Assembly: GCF_026000375.1 (NCBI RefSeq)
Contig: NZ_AP026708.1
Location: 126,501-190,500, forward strand
Direction of reading: 5' to 3'
From: Pseudodesulfovibrio portus
GTDB taxonomy: Bacteria > Desulfobacterota > Desulfovibrionia > Desulfovibrionales > Desulfovibrionaceae
DNA: 64,000 nt
Below, in pieces: positions 32,976 through 42,563 of the stretch (positions are counted from its first letter, which is position 1; every line of letters begins with the position of its first letter). Both the position numbers and the translations under genes were made by a program. A model generated the notes under the pieces. The model worked only from the letters and a program-made list of their open reading frames with translations. It was not told where the DNA came from and searched no databases.

Positions 32976-34136
32976 ATGAGCAAAGTCGATCTGAAAGATT
33001 TCAATTTTGACGGGGTGAGCCAGGCAGCCATCGCCGACCTGAACGAATTGTCCCAGGAGGACAAGGATCAGCTCCTCATGGCGGGGGTGGTCACGGACCT
33101 GTCGACCCGTTCCGCCACATTCCTGCAGATGGATCAGTCCTCGGTGCACTGTCAGTCCAAGGACGACAACGTCGAGATCATGGACATCAAGGACGCCCTG
33201 AAGAAATACGACGGACTCAAGGAGTATTTCTGGACCCAGGTGGACCCGGACAAGGACGAATACACCCGTGAGGCCCACGACAACCTGCACGGCGGGTACT
33301 TCATCCGCGTCAAGGCCGGCGCCAAGATCAAGGACCCTATTCAGTCCTGTCTGATGCTCAAGTCCGAGCAGGTGGGCCAGAACGTCCACAACATCGTGAT
33401 CATCGAAGAGGGCGCCGAAGCGCATATCATTACCGGCTGTTCCGTGGCCCACGGCACCAAGGCCGGTGCCCACCTCGGCATTTCCGAATTTTTCGTCAAG
33501 AAAAACGCTTCGTTGACCTTTACCATGGTGCATAACTGGTCCGATAGCGTCGCGGTCCGACCGCGTTCCGCGGGTGTGGTCGAGGAGGGCGGTAAATTCT
33601 TGAGCAACTACGTGCTGCTCAAGCCGGTCAAGGATCTGCAGATGTACCCCTCCATCGAGTTGAACGGCTCGGATTCCGTGGCCCGCTTCAATTCAGTGGT
33701 TGTGGCCACCGAAGGTTCCCTCCTGGACATGGGCAACCGTGTGATCATGAACGCCCCGAACACCCGGTGTGAGATCATCGCCCGAACCATCTCCTCGGGC
33801 GGCACCATAATCAACCGGGGCCACATCGCCGCCCACCACGTCCCGAGCAAGGGACACCTGGAATGTCAGGGCCTGATACTCGGCGGCGGACGTATCTGGG
33901 CCATTCCCGAGTTGGACGGCACCGAGGAGGGTGTGGAGCTCTCCCACGAGGCTTCCGTGGGCAAGATCGCCCAGGAGGAAATCGAATATCTCATGGCCCG
34001 CGGCCTGGATGAGGACGAGGCGACTTCCACCATCGTACGCGGCTTCCTGAACACCGACATCATGGGACTGCCCGAAAGGCTTCAAAAGGAAATAGACAAG
34101 CAGATCGAGGAATTGCAGTCATCCGACGCAATGTAA
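32976..34136 (+). CDS. sufB: SufB/SufD-family Fe-S scaffold
   Basis: A 386-residue SufBD-family protein that with SufC should form the cluster-assembly scaffold. The central part is a right-handed beta-helix with repeats such as NVHNIVIIEEGAEAHIITG and GLILGGGRIWAIPEL, and the C-terminus has the conserved HEASVGKIAQEEIEYLMARGL segment, where E/C positions contact the cluster. It is shorter than SufB of E. coli (495), closer to the SufD-sized archaeal and anaerobic SufB forms. A terminator follows, so the operon is sufC-sufB only. The window therefore has two Fe-S systems, this and NifUS. Confidence 0.9.
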   Translation: MSKVDLKDFNFDGVSQAAIADLNELSQEDKDQLLMAGVVTDLSTRSATFLQMDQSSVHCQSKDDNVEIMDIKDALKKYDGLKEYFWTQVDPDKDEYTREAHDNLHGGYFIRVKAGAKIKDPIQSCLMLKSEQVGQNVHNIVIIEEGAEAHIITGCSVAHGTKAGAHLGISEFFVKKNASLTFTMVHNWSDSVAVRPRSAGVVEEGGKFLSNYVLLKPVKDLQMYPSIELNGSDSVARFNSVVVATEGSLLDMGNRVIMNAPNTRCEIIARTISSGGTIINRGHIAAHHVPSKGHLECQGLILGGGRIWAIPELDGTEEGVELSHEASVGKIAQEEIEYLMARGLDEDEATSTIVRGFLNTDIMGLPERLQKEIDKQIEELQSSDAM

Positions 34137-34156
34137 TTCCTGATGGATACGTATTC

Positions 34157-34190
34157 AAAGGGCGGCAACTTCGGTTGCCGCCCTTTGATT
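34157..34190 (+). terminator. Terminator of the SUF-like pair
   Basis: A perfect 13-bp stem AAAGGGCGGCAAC/GTTGCCGCCCTTT with TTCG loop, followed by GATTTTT. Confidence 0.9.
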
Positions 34191-34286
34191 TTTCCATGCC
34201 GGGGAATTATCTCTTGAACTCGGTTGCGTGACGTACTAAGCAGTTGCAGGTATTGACCCGTCCTATCATTCAATATGGAGTTGTAG

Positions 34287-34856
34287 ATGACCAAGAAAGA
34301 GAAAATTCTGTCGGCAGCCCAGGAGACGTTCGCTCGGTGCGGATACGCCGGAACCACCATGAAGATGGTGGCCGAACAGGCTGGGGTGGCTTCGGGATTG
34401 GTCTTTCATTACTATGATTCCAAGGAGAACTTGTTCATGGTGGCGGGCAGTGAGCTCATCGATACCATGATCGCAGTGCTTCGGGAAAAGACCGCAGACT
34501 GCAGGAACGGCTGCGAAGGGTTGGGAGCTTTGGTCAAAGCGTATCTCGACTTCACCGTGGAGAACGAGAAGACCTTTCCCACGGTTATCCGCTGTTCACC
34601 GTTCAGCGACGACAACCCGGACCTGGATCGGGAAAAGATCGGCGCAAAATTCAGGCAGCTCATCGACCTGATCGAGGAGTTCCTGCGCAAGGGGATCGAA
34701 GACGGTTCCATCAACGACCTGCCTGTGGTCCAGACAGCTTTCCTCATTTACGGCAATATCGTCGGCGCGGTCCGTACCCGCTTCCTAACTCCGTACAAAG
34801 TTCCCGATTTATATGAAGAATGCAGACGCTTTGTCATGAACAGCGTGTGCGCCTAG
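34287..34856 (+). CDS. TetR/AcrR family transcriptional regulator
   Basis: A 189-residue repressor-type regulator. The N-terminal helix-turn-helix is typical: KEKILSAAQETFARCGYAGTTMKMVAEQAGVASGLVFHYYDSKENLF. The C-terminal helical domain (about 60-189) has Cys residues in CRNGCEG and a hydrophobic ligand-pocket-like pattern. GGAG lies 6 nt before the ATG. It is 16 nt upstream of a YdjM-like membrane protein gene, which it may control with itself. No clear operator palindrome was found in the 100 nt upstream. Confidence 0.92.
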   Translation: MTKKEKILSAAQETFARCGYAGTTMKMVAEQAGVASGLVFHYYDSKENLFMVAGSELIDTMIAVLREKTADCRNGCEGLGALVKAYLDFTVENEKTFPTVIRCSPFSDDNPDLDREKIGAKFRQLIDLIEEFLRKGIEDGSINDLPVVQTAFLIYGNIVGAVRTRFLTPYKVPDLYEECRRFVMNSVCA

Positions 34857-34872
34857 ACTGTATTCCAGACAT

Positions 34873-35328
34873 ATGCCTGATTATCGCGGACACCTTGCCG
34901 GAGGACTCTTTTTCGGCGTCATGGGCGTGGTTGGGGCCATCCTGCTCGGTTGGATGGTCTTTGACCCCCTGATGGCCGCCGGTTTGATCGGATTCTGCCT
35001 GCTCGGGGCGCTGTTCCCGGATGTGGATACCAATTCCAAGGGGCAGAATCTCTATTACGCGGTGTTCGTGGCCATGGACCTGGGCCTGATCATGCGCGGG
35101 CTGTATGTCTGGGCCGCCTGGTTCGGGCTTTTTTCCATGCTGCCGGCAGTGGGATCACACCGGGGATGGACGCACACATGGTGGGCCATGCTGCTTGTGC
35201 CGATCCCCATCCTGGCCATTCCGCTCTTCATGCAGGCGGAAAATGCGATAATGGTCTTTCTGCCGTTCTATGCGGCCTTTGCGACAGGCTACTTCTCCCA
35301 TCTGATCCTGGATGGGAAATTCAAGTAA
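34873..35328 (+). CDS. YdjM-like membrane-bound metal-dependent hydrolase family protein
   Basis: A 151-residue inner-membrane protein with about four hydrophobic helices and the YdjM/DUF457 signature residues: His7 near the N-terminus, GALFPDVDT with two Asp, HRGWTHTWW and GYFSHLILD. These would lie at the membrane face and resemble a metal-dependent phosphatase-like site. In E. coli, YdjM is LexA-controlled; activity is unproven. It starts 16 nt after the TetR gene, without a clear Shine-Dalgarno, so translation may be coupled. Confidence 0.85.
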   Translation: MPDYRGHLAGGLFFGVMGVVGAILLGWMVFDPLMAAGLIGFCLLGALFPDVDTNSKGQNLYYAVFVAMDLGLIMRGLYVWAAWFGLFSMLPAVGSHRGWTHTWWAMLLVPIPILAIPLFMQAENAIMVFLPFYAAFATGYFSHLILDGKFK

Positions 35329-35348
35329 TATCGGTGATCAGGACGTGA

Positions 35349-36422
35349 TCAGGCCGGGTGATTCAGCAGACGGCCATACAGGGCGATGTACTGCTCGGCC
35401 ATGGTCTGGTCCGTGTAGCGCATGACCGACTCAGAACCGTTTTCCACCATCCTGTGAGCCAGTTCCGGGTCGTTGACCAAGCGGACGATGGCTGAGGCGA
35501 GTTCCCTGGCGTCTTTGTTGGAGAAGACCAGGCCGTCGTGCTCATGGGTGACGAGTTCGAGGTTGGACGGCAGATCGGATGTGATGACAGGTGTCTGTGT
35601 GGCCCAGCCTTCCTTGATGACCGCATTGGAGCCCTCGCCGTCGATGGACGGGATGGTCAGAATATCCATTTCCGGCAGGACTTCTCGGCTGTCGCGATAG
35701 CCCAGGAACAGGATGGACCGCGCCAGGTCGAGTTTTTCGGCCAGCAGCTTCAGTTCATGTCTGAGCGGGCCGTCCCCGGCGATCATGCACTGCCAGTCCG
35801 GCATGGACTGATTGTCCTTGAGATGACCCAGGGCCTCGATGAGTACCTCGAACCCTTTCTGTTCACTGAGTGCGCCCACGGCTCCGATGGTCAGGACCGG
35901 GTGCTTGCGGCTTTCCGTGGGGTACATGGAGGCGTCGATGCCGCTGTGGATGGTGCTGGTTTTTTCCTTGGGAATTCCACAGGATATCAGCACCTCTTCA
36001 ATTTCACGGCTGACCGCGACTACTGCGTCGCCGTGCAAATATTTCTTTTTGCTCCAGCCCGGTTTGAGCCGATAGGAGACACGGCGGCTGTGGACCAGTT
36101 TGAATGCGGAGCCGGACATCTTTTTTGCAAAGGCCGCCAGGGAAGCGCCCTTGGCGTCATTGGTATGCACGATGTCCGGTTTGAAGGTTTTGATGATGCT
36201 GCGCAGCTTTAGTGTGTTCAACGGATTGTAATCACTGGATGAAGGCAGCGTTACAAAGGGAATCTCGGCCTCCTGGACCAGGCTGATGAGCGGGGCGTTT
36301 TTGGGCACTGCCACCAGTGGCGAGAAGCCGGGGGTACGCGTCAGGTGTCGGGCCAGGTAGAAAACCTGCCGTTGGCCGCCGCGCATGATCTTACCCAGGT
36401 CTAGAAGCAGTATTTTCACCAT
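35349..36422 (-). CDS. Glycosyltransferase family 4 protein
   Basis: A 357-residue GT-B fold glycosyltransferase. The N-terminal domain opens with LLLDLGKIMRGGQRQVFYLARHL (sugar-acceptor side, with the GG loop). The C-terminal half has the GT4 nucleotide-sugar motif VGALSEQKGFEVLIEAL and the E-x7-E segment EGSNAVIKEGWATQTPVITSD. It is the likely product of an LPS or surface-glycan pathway, but the donor and acceptor are not evident. It begins 9 nt after the succinyl-CoA ligase stop, so the two are cotranscribed although functionally unrelated. Confidence 0.9.
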   Translation of the reverse strand: MVKILLLDLGKIMRGGQRQVFYLARHLTRTPGFSPLVAVPKNAPLISLVQEAEIPFVTLPSSSDYNPLNTLKLRSIIKTFKPDIVHTNDAKGASLAAFAKKMSGSAFKLVHSRRVSYRLKPGWSKKKYLHGDAVVAVSREIEEVLISCGIPKEKTSTIHSGIDASMYPTESRKHPVLTIGAVGALSEQKGFEVLIEALGHLKDNQSMPDWQCMIAGDGPLRHELKLLAEKLDLARSILFLGYRDSREVLPEMDILTIPSIDGEGSNAVIKEGWATQTPVITSDLPSNLELVTHEHDGLVFSNKDARELASAIVRLVNDPELAHRMVENGSESVMRYTDQTMAEQYIALYGRLLNHPA

Positions 36423-36431
36423 AAATCTCTT

Positions 36432-38510
36432 TTATTTCAACGCATTGGCGGTTGTAATCGCCACGGTTTCCAGGCTGGGGCAGATGGCGAATCCGGCCTT
36501 GCTCATGGTCAGGAGCTTTGACTCGATGCCTCCGCTTTTTTCCAGGATGGCCCCGGCGTGGCCAAGACGTTTGCCCGGAGGCGCGGTCTGGCCCGCTATG
36601 AAGGAGATTACCGGCTTGTCGAAGCCGGTTTCCATCACGTAATCGGCCAGATTTTCTTCTGCCCGTCCGCCGATCTCGCCGAGCACGACCACCGCTTTGG
36701 TTTCGTCATGATTGCGAATCATTTCAAACATGTCCACGAAACTCACACCGATGAACGGGTCGCCGCCGATGCCCACGCACAGTGACTGGCCGATATTTGC
36801 TGCGGTGAGCCGATCCGCCACCTCGTAGGTCAGGGTGCCGCTGCGGGAGAGCACGGCCACCGGGCCTGGAGTGAACGGCATGGTGGGCAGGATGCCGATC
36901 TTGGTCTGGCCGGGTACGATGATACCGGGCGTGTTGGGCCCGACCACCCGGGTGGGAGAGTGCTTGATCTGCTCGAAAACCGCCAGCATGTCGTGCTGGA
37001 CGATGCCTTCGGTGATGCACACGGCCCAAGGGATTTCGTTGAATGCGGCTTCGGCCACGGCGTCCGCCGCCATGCGAGGCGGGACAAAAATGATGCTGGC
37101 CCCGATGTCGTGAGCCCGCTTGGCCTCGGCGATGGAATTGTAGACGGGCACGCCGAGCACTTCCTGGCCGCCCTTGAACGGAGTGACTCCGGCCACGATG
37201 TTGGCGCCGTATTCCTGCATCAGGCGGGTGTGGAGCTGGCCTTCGCGGCCGGTTATGCCCTGCACCAGGATGGGTGTGTCCCTGTCGATGCCGAAGGTGG
37301 CGTTGGACCGGTAGCCGCAATCCGCAGGCTTCCCGCCTGCGGGCCGGTCCATGGGCGTGGGGAAGTCTATCACAGCAGCGTCGGCGGGCTTGAGGGTCTC
37401 CAGAATGGTGATGGCCGACTGCATGTCCTTTGCCATGTGCAGGTTGTCGACTCCCAAATCCTTGAGGATGCGCAGTCCGGATTCCGCGTCTTTACCGGAC
37501 ATGCGGACCACAATGGGTTTTTTCGGGGATGCGCCGCCGAGTGCGCCTTTCATGGCCAGGGCGACCTTCTCGCAGGAGAGTATCCCCCCGAACAAATTGA
37601 TGAAAATTGCTTTCACCTGACGGTCGTCGAAGAGGAGTTCCAGCCCGGTCTGCATGCGCTTCTGATCGGCTGCGCCGCCCAGATCAAGGAAATTTGAGGC
37701 CGAGAGTTGGGAAAAGTTGAGCAGATCCATGGTGGCCATGGCCAAACCGGCTCCGTTGACCATCAGGCCTACCCAGCCGGGCAGCTTTACGAAGGAAAGC
37801 CCGGCGTCGCGAGCGGTGTTTTCTTCCGGAGTGGCATGTTCGCGTTGGTAGAAGGCCTCCATCCCGGGATCGAGGTCGGCGTAGTTGTCGTCGATTTCCA
37901 CCTTGCCGTCCAGGGCCACGAATTCATTGTCAGGCGTGATGATCAGGGGGTTGATCTCGGCCATGAGCAGGCCGTTGTCGAGCATGCCGTTGAACAGGGA
38001 GGTCAACAGGGCGGCGAAATCCTTGAGTTGTTCCTTTTCCAGGCCGAGGTGGAAGAAGGCGGCCCTGATCTGGTTGGGGGCCAGGCCGCCGGGTAACCTG
38101 ATTTCCTGTACCAGCAGGTTGTCCGCACCGAGGTTTTCGATTTCCACGCCGCCTTCACGGCCCACGCTGAGCAGGATGCACCGGCGTTCCCTGGAAACGG
38201 TCAGGGAGAGGTAGAATTCACGGGCAATGGCCGCGCCTGGTTCAACCCGGATGAACGGGACGCGTTGGCCCCGTATTTCAAGATCGAAGAGGGCACGCGC
38301 CGTCTGAGGGAAGTCGTTTGTATCGTCAATGCGCAGAATGCCGCCGGCTTTGCCGCGACCGCCGGTAAGCACTTGTGATTTCAGGAACCAGGGCAATGGA
38401 AGGTCGGTCTTGAAGCTGTCTTCCTCTCCCGGGAAGACGGCCACGCCTTCCGGCACGGGGACACCGGCCTTGTCGAAAAGTTGTTTGCTCTTATGTTCAT
38501 TCAGCAGCAT
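36432..38510 (-). CDS. ADP-forming succinate-CoA ligase, fused beta-alpha (SucCD-like)
   Basis: A 692-residue single-chain acyl-CoA ligase. Residues 1-385 match the SucC beta subunit: ATP-grasp with [54 protein letters not shown] and [15 protein letters not shown]. Residues from about 415 match the SucD alpha subunit: [20 protein letters not shown] and the phosphohistidine His651 in [12 protein letters not shown]. The join is a short Pro-rich linker (about 386-410). Order beta then alpha matches the sucC-sucD gene order. Substrate could be succinate, malate or acetate; succinate is favoured by homology. It precedes the GT4 gene. Confidence 0.88.
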   Translation of the reverse strand: MLLNEHKSKQLFDKAGVPVPEGVAVFPGEEDSFKTDLPLPWFLKSQVLTGGRGKAGGILRIDDTNDFPQTARALFDLEIRGQRVPFIRVEPGAAIAREFYLSLTVSRERRCILLSVGREGGVEIENLGADNLLVQEIRLPGGLAPNQIRAAFFHLGLEKEQLKDFAALLTSLFNGMLDNGLLMAEINPLIITPDNEFVALDGKVEIDDNYADLDPGMEAFYQREHATPEENTARDAGLSFVKLPGWVGLMVNGAGLAMATMDLLNFSQLSASNFLDLGGAADQKRMQTGLELLFDDRQVKAIFINLFGGILSCEKVALAMKGALGGASPKKPIVVRMSGKDAESGLRILKDLGVDNLHMAKDMQSAITILETLKPADAAVIDFPTPMDRPAGGKPADCGYRSNATFGIDRDTPILVQGITGREGQLHTRLMQEYGANIVAGVTPFKGGQEVLGVPVYNSIAEAKRAHDIGASIIFVPPRMAADAVAEAAFNEIPWAVCITEGIVQHDMLAVFEQIKHSPTRVVGPNTPGIIVPGQTKIGILPTMPFTPGPVAVLSRSGTLTYEVADRLTAANIGQSLCVGIGGDPFIGVSFVDMFEMIRNHDETKAVVVLGEIGGRAEENLADYVMETGFDKPVISFIAGQTAPPGKRLGHAGAILEKSGGIESKLLTMSKAGFAICPSLETVAITTANALK

Positions 38511-38651
38511 TGAGCGCTCCTCATTGGCAATGTTGACGGTGGCACCTTAGTGGGTTTGCCCGGTCGAATCAACGTAAATATGTTGACCGGACATGAATTT
38601 GGGATGAAAACAAAGGCAAATGCGCTGAAAACCGGTGAAAGGGGACGAATT

Positions 38652-39443
38652 ATGTCGGGTATCAAGGATTTTGCTGACCAGCTGCAACAGGATGTGGTCT
38701 CCGATATGGCGGAGTCCTATTTTGGTGCGCGCAAGAACCTGGAGGACATGATCAACGCCTTTGATCAGATGGTCACGGAGTTCAGGTTCATGGCCGCAAA
38801 GCTGTCGAAGGCCGCTGCCGCCCTGCACAAGCTGCTTCTCGACACGGACACGGCCCGCAATTTCTACATCGCCCTGGACATACTGCCGTCCTGCATTCCC
38901 TTTTCGGACAACGATGCTTCGGAGTTTGAACCGGGGCCGGTCCCTTTCGCCTTCACCGGCAGGGGGCGATACATAAAATGCGTGGTCAGGGCCTATGACC
39001 GTTTCCAGAAAGTATCCGACGAATATCTCAACGGTCGATATTTCGACGACCCCGAGCATCCGGGAAGGAAGCGGCTGACCATTCATTATCTTCGCCTACG
39101 GGCCATGTCCCAGTATATCAATGATCAAATACACAAGGTGAACGATCAGATATCACCGACAGGAATGCTCAGGTACGTGAAACGGATGAATCCCGACGTC
39201 ACGGAGCGGGAGCGGATCATGGGAAACATGTGTCTCTTCGAGGGGGGCGAGTTGGACAAGGACATGTGCTTTTCGCCCATGGACTTCAGTGATCTGAAGT
39301 TGCCCGTGGTCCAAGACCTGCCCCCTTTGAGGAAGGTGCGGGATGCCATCAGAACATTCTGTGATGAACTGTATTCGGTGCGCAAACAGGACGTCGATCC
39401 GCTCGTGGCAGATATGCGCAAGGCGGCCTCCGGGCCGCAGTGA
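38652..39443 (+). CDS. Conserved hypothetical protein (263 aa)
   Basis: A soluble, mostly helical protein of 263 residues; no signal peptide or membrane helix. GGGGA precedes the ATG at 38652; the longer frame to 38550 lacks support. The N-terminal 90 residues are amphipathic helix (FADQLQQDVVSDMAESYFGARKNLEDMINAFDQMV), followed by a mixed region with repeated Cys/Met (CFSPMDFSDLKLP) and a closing helix (VRDAIRTFCDELYSVR). I do not recognise the family. It is divergent from sucCD and convergent with a DHH gene, with 18 nt between stops. Confidence 0.75.
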   Translation: MSGIKDFADQLQQDVVSDMAESYFGARKNLEDMINAFDQMVTEFRFMAAKLSKAAAALHKLLLDTDTARNFYIALDILPSCIPFSDNDASEFEPGPVPFAFTGRGRYIKCVVRAYDRFQKVSDEYLNGRYFDDPEHPGRKRLTIHYLRLRAMSQYINDQIHKVNDQISPTGMLRYVKRMNPDVTERERIMGNMCLFEGGELDKDMCFSPMDFSDLKLPVVQDLPPLRKVRDAIRTFCDELYSVRKQDVDPLVADMRKAASGPQ

Positions 39444-39461
39444 ACGACGTCCGAATGAGGG

Positions 39462-40373
39462 TTACCCGTCAGCGTTGAGGCGGTCGATCAGCTTTTTGAG
39501 CGTCTCCGATTGTTCAGATTCGGCCACCTGGCAGGTGCCCACGGCTTTGTGGCCGCCTCCGCCGAAAGAAAGCATCAGTTTGCCCACATCCGTCTTGCTG
39601 GTCCGGTTGGTGATGGAATGGCCCACGGTGAAGACCACGTTCTGTTTCTTGAATCCCCAGATGATGCGGATAGATACATTGCAGTCGGGGAACAGGGTGT
39701 AGATCATGAACCGGTTGCCGCAGTGGATGGGGTCCTGATTACGCAGGTCCAGGACCACCACGTTTTCGTAGGTCGTGGCATTATCCTTCAGCATCTGCTT
39801 GAAATCGTTTTCTTCTTTGAAATAGAAGTCGATCCTTTCCTTGACGTCAGGGACTTTCATGATCTCTTCAGCAGTGTTGATGCGGCAATATTCGATCATG
39901 TCCAGCATGAGCTGGTAGTTGCTGATGCGAAAATCCCTGTGCCGACCGAGACCGGTTCTCGGGTCCATGATGTAGCCAAGCAGTATCCAGCCGGTGGGAT
40001 TGGTGATTTCGTCAACTGTCAGGTTGGCCGAGTCCACCTTGTCCACGGCTTCCATCAGTCCCTTGAATGAATCCGGGAACTTGTCTGCTCCATAGTATTC
40101 ATAGATGACCCGCGCACAGCTGGGCAGCGGCTTGCTCGCTCCCTCGAATTCGATGTCTCCGAGCCGCTCCTGTTCGCTGGTGTGGTGGTCGAACCACAAC
40201 CCGCACCCCTCGACGTAGGGGACATTGGCCAGCACATCCTTGCGCGTGACCTCGACTTTGCCGTCCTGCAAATCCTTGGGATGCGCGAAAAGGTAATCGT
40301 CGATGATGCCCATGTGTTTGAGCAGGGTAGCGCATGCAAGGCCGTCGAAATCGGAGCGGGTGACCAGTCTCAT
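39462..40373 (-). CDS. DHH family phosphoesterase
   Basis: A 303-residue two-domain phosphoesterase. The DHH domain has TRSDFDGLAC (metal-binding Asp) and LWFDHHTSEQE; the DHHA1 domain has the substrate motif FGGGGHKAVGTCQV. This pairing occurs in oligoribonucleases/pAp phosphatases (NrnA) and in short exopolyphosphatases. The interior is less like NrnA than usual (long insert around YCRINTAEEIMKV), so the substrate is open. It stands between an unknown gene and the CCA-adding enzyme, with 120 nt to the latter. Confidence 0.87.
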   Translation of the reverse strand: MRLVTRSDFDGLACATLLKHMGIIDDYLFAHPKDLQDGKVEVTRKDVLANVPYVEGCGLWFDHHTSEQERLGDIEFEGASKPLPSCARVIYEYYGADKFPDSFKGLMEAVDKVDSANLTVDEITNPTGWILLGYIMDPRTGLGRHRDFRISNYQLMLDMIEYCRINTAEEIMKVPDVKERIDFYFKEENDFKQMLKDNATTYENVVVLDLRNQDPIHCGNRFMIYTLFPDCNVSIRIIWGFKKQNVVFTVGHSITNRTSKTDVGKLMLSFGGGGHKAVGTCQVAESEQSETLKKLIDRLNADG

Positions 40374-40493
40374 CTTAGAATCCCCGTAATGTCAGCGTGT
40401 TAGGTGGAAAGCAGTTTCCCGAAAGACTATTTCATCCAATGAAATATTCATACGTATTCATGCAATTTTTGTCAAAATCGAGTTTCATGGTTT

Positions 40494-41600
40494 TTATCCT
40501 TTCCGTGTAAGAGCTTCCGCCCGGAGCCGACGGAGCACTTGGCCGGACTCCCGGCCCCGGTTCCTGTCTTCCGGGTTCAGGCGGACCTGGAGTATGGACG
40601 CGAGGTCCGCAGCGGCGCTGCCTTCGAAATCCAGGCCGTGATCGGCCCGGACAAGCCTGAAGAGAGGAGCCAGGGTCCCGGAGAGGTGGGTGTCCATGAG
40701 CAGGTCCACCCTGGTTCCCGGCCGCAGTTCGTCGTACCGGGCGGCGACCATGTGCCATTTTGCCGCCTTCATGCCGGCGACCTTGAGGTTGTTGGGCAGC
40801 CGTAGGCGGATCGTCAATTCCTCAGCAAGGCGGATGCCCGCATGGTCATGGCCGTGATGCCGGGGAAGCTTGTTTTTCGGCGTCAACGTCTTGCCCAGAT
40901 CATGGCAGAGTCCCATCCAGACCCGCAGTTCATTGCCAGCAAGGGAATCCATGATTCGGCAGGTGTGCTCCAGGACGTCGGAATCGTGGTGGGCGGGCGG
41001 TCCGGCCGCCATTTCTGCGGCTTTCTCCAGTTCGCCGAACCACGGGGAGAGGCAGTTGGTTTCATTCAGCAACCGCAGGAAGTTGCCGGGGGAGGGCGCA
41101 TTGAGCGCCTTGCGCACCTCGCTGCCCACCCGGTCAGCCGGGAGCGAGGACAACAGACCCGTGTCGGATACCCGGGTCATGGCATTTTTCAATTCATCAT
41201 GGGGGGTGAAGTCCGGGAGCTGAGCAAAAAAACGCGCGGCCCGGAATACTCGCAAGGGATCGTCCCGGAACGAATGGTCCGAAGCTGGGCGGAGGATGCG
41301 GTTTCGCAGGTCCTCAAGCCCCTGGGGATGGCAGAGCAGATTGCCGTCGTCGTCAAGCAGTTGCGCGTTGACAGTCAAGTCCCTGGATCGTAATTCTTCA
41401 GTCAGGGAGTGAGCGCGCGGAAAGGAAAACTCTGTCCGGAACAGCCAGAAGACGGGAAAAGCCTGGCCAACCTCCTGAGCCTCGGGAAAGGCGCGAAGAA
41501 ATTCATCTCGCGTGCAGTCCGTCACCAGATAGTCCCGGTCGGTAAGGTCTCTGCCGAGCAGGAGATCGCGGACCGCGCCGCCCACAAGATAGAATCGCAT
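40494..41600 (-). CDS. cca: CCA-adding tRNA nucleotidyltransferase with HD domain
   Basis: Adds or repairs the tRNA 3' CCA end. The 368-residue protein begins MRFYLVGGAVRDLLLGR, the usual start of this family, and has the catalytic DRDYLVTD pair, RDLTVNAQ, and the downstream RDDPLRVFRAARF tRNA-binding motif. A C-terminal HD phosphohydrolase domain (HDSDVLEHTCRIMD, CHDLGKTLT, HDHAGIRLAEEL) follows, as in bacterial group I enzymes. ATG 41600 is preferred; ATG 41606 adds two residues. The much longer frame toward 42200 is antisense to birA and rejected. tRNAs in this window already encode CCA, so the role would be repair. Confidence 0.92.
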   Translation of the reverse strand: MRFYLVGGAVRDLLLGRDLTDRDYLVTDCTRDEFLRAFPEAQEVGQAFPVFWLFRTEFSFPRAHSLTEELRSRDLTVNAQLLDDDGNLLCHPQGLEDLRNRILRPASDHSFRDDPLRVFRAARFFAQLPDFTPHDELKNAMTRVSDTGLLSSLPADRVGSEVRKALNAPSPGNFLRLLNETNCLSPWFGELEKAAEMAAGPPAHHDSDVLEHTCRIMDSLAGNELRVWMGLCHDLGKTLTPKNKLPRHHGHDHAGIRLAEELTIRLRLPNNLKVAGMKAAKWHMVAARYDELRPGTRVDLLMDTHLSGTLAPLFRLVRADHGLDFEGSAAADLASILQVRLNPEDRNRGRESGQVLRRLRAEALTRKG

Positions 41601-41627
41601 GATCATGACTTTAGCATAAGGTAACCC

Positions 41628-42503
41628 ATGCTTCCAGCTGGAAATTTTATCTCGGGTATTACGCCCGACGACGTGTCCGCCCTGCATCCGTCCTGGGCCG
41701 ATGATGTCCAGTCCCATGGCCCGTGGATTCAGGACGGTGAGATGTGGAGGGGCGCGTCTACCGGCATCACGGCCATTGTCGCCGTGGATACCTGCGAAAC
41801 CACAATGGAGACGGTCCGCGGGCTCGTGGAATCCGAAGTGTTGGGCGATTGGGGGGCCTTGGTCAGCGGGGTGCAGACCGGGGGCCGGGGGCAGTTGCGC
41901 AGGCCGTGGGCGTCGCTGCCGGGCAACCTGCATGCCTCGATCGCCCTGCCGGATGCACCGGTCAGGGGAGAGTGGGCCGAAGCACTTGCGCCGCTTCTGC
42001 CCCTGGTTGTCGGATACGTGGTCTGCAGCGTGCTGGAGGAGCAGGCCGCAGGCCTGAAGATCAAGTGGCCCAACGATATCCTGCAGGACGGACGCAAGGT
42101 CGGCGGCATGCTCATAGAAGAGCGCAACGGTAAATCTATTCTTGGTTTGGGGCTGAATCTCGCAGGTTTTCCGCCTGAAGAGGAATTGCGTGAAGATCAT
42201 TCGGTCCCGGCTGCAAAAATGGCAATTCCATACCCCTCCGGTGGTCCATTGACCCTGCTCGAACGCCTTGTAAACCGTGGGAAAAGCGTGTATGAAATCA
42301 TGCTCGACGAGATTCCACCCACCCGATTTATCGCTATGGTCGAGAGCAGGTTGGCCTGGATGGGAAGAACCATCCGGGTACTGGAAGGTAACGAAGCGCC
42401 ATACGAGGCGGTCGTGACCGGCCTGTCCCTGGGTGGTGGGCTCGTGGTGCTCCGGGAAGGGGATGAAAAGGTATTGTATTCCGGTTCAATTTCTCCTCTC
42501 TAG
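41628..42503 (+). CDS. birA: Biotin-[acetyl-CoA carboxylase/pyruvate carboxylase] ligase
   Basis: A 291-residue biotin protein ligase that makes biotinyl-AMP and transfers biotin to a carrier lysine. The core has GVQTGGRGQLRRPWAS (the G-R-G-R-x-R-like biotinyl-AMP loop), KIKWPNDIL and KVGGMLIEE, followed by a C-terminal SH3-like cap. The N-terminal 45 residues are not a helix-turn-helix, so it is not an autoregulatory BirA. AAGGT precedes the ATG. It lies 60 nt upstream of pyruvate carboxylase, whose biotin lysine is the obvious target. Confidence 0.93.
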   Translation: MLPAGNFISGITPDDVSALHPSWADDVQSHGPWIQDGEMWRGASTGITAIVAVDTCETTMETVRGLVESEVLGDWGALVSGVQTGGRGQLRRPWASLPGNLHASIALPDAPVRGEWAEALAPLLPLVVGYVVCSVLEEQAAGLKIKWPNDILQDGRKVGGMLIEERNGKSILGLGLNLAGFPPEEELREDHSVPAAKMAIPYPSGGPLTLLERLVNRGKSVYEIMLDEIPPTRFIAMVESRLAWMGRTIRVLEGNEAPYEAVVTGLSLGGGLVVLREGDEKVLYSGSISPL

Positions 42504-42563
42504 GCGCTGCCGGATTCGGTGCGGTGTCGGGGAGCCCTTAGTATACATTAGTTTAGGAGATCA

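Noticed and set aside
40432-40488. An 18-residue frame right after cca with an AAAGGA box
   Set aside because: Too short to support; no conserved context. Could be rechecked by ribosome profiling.
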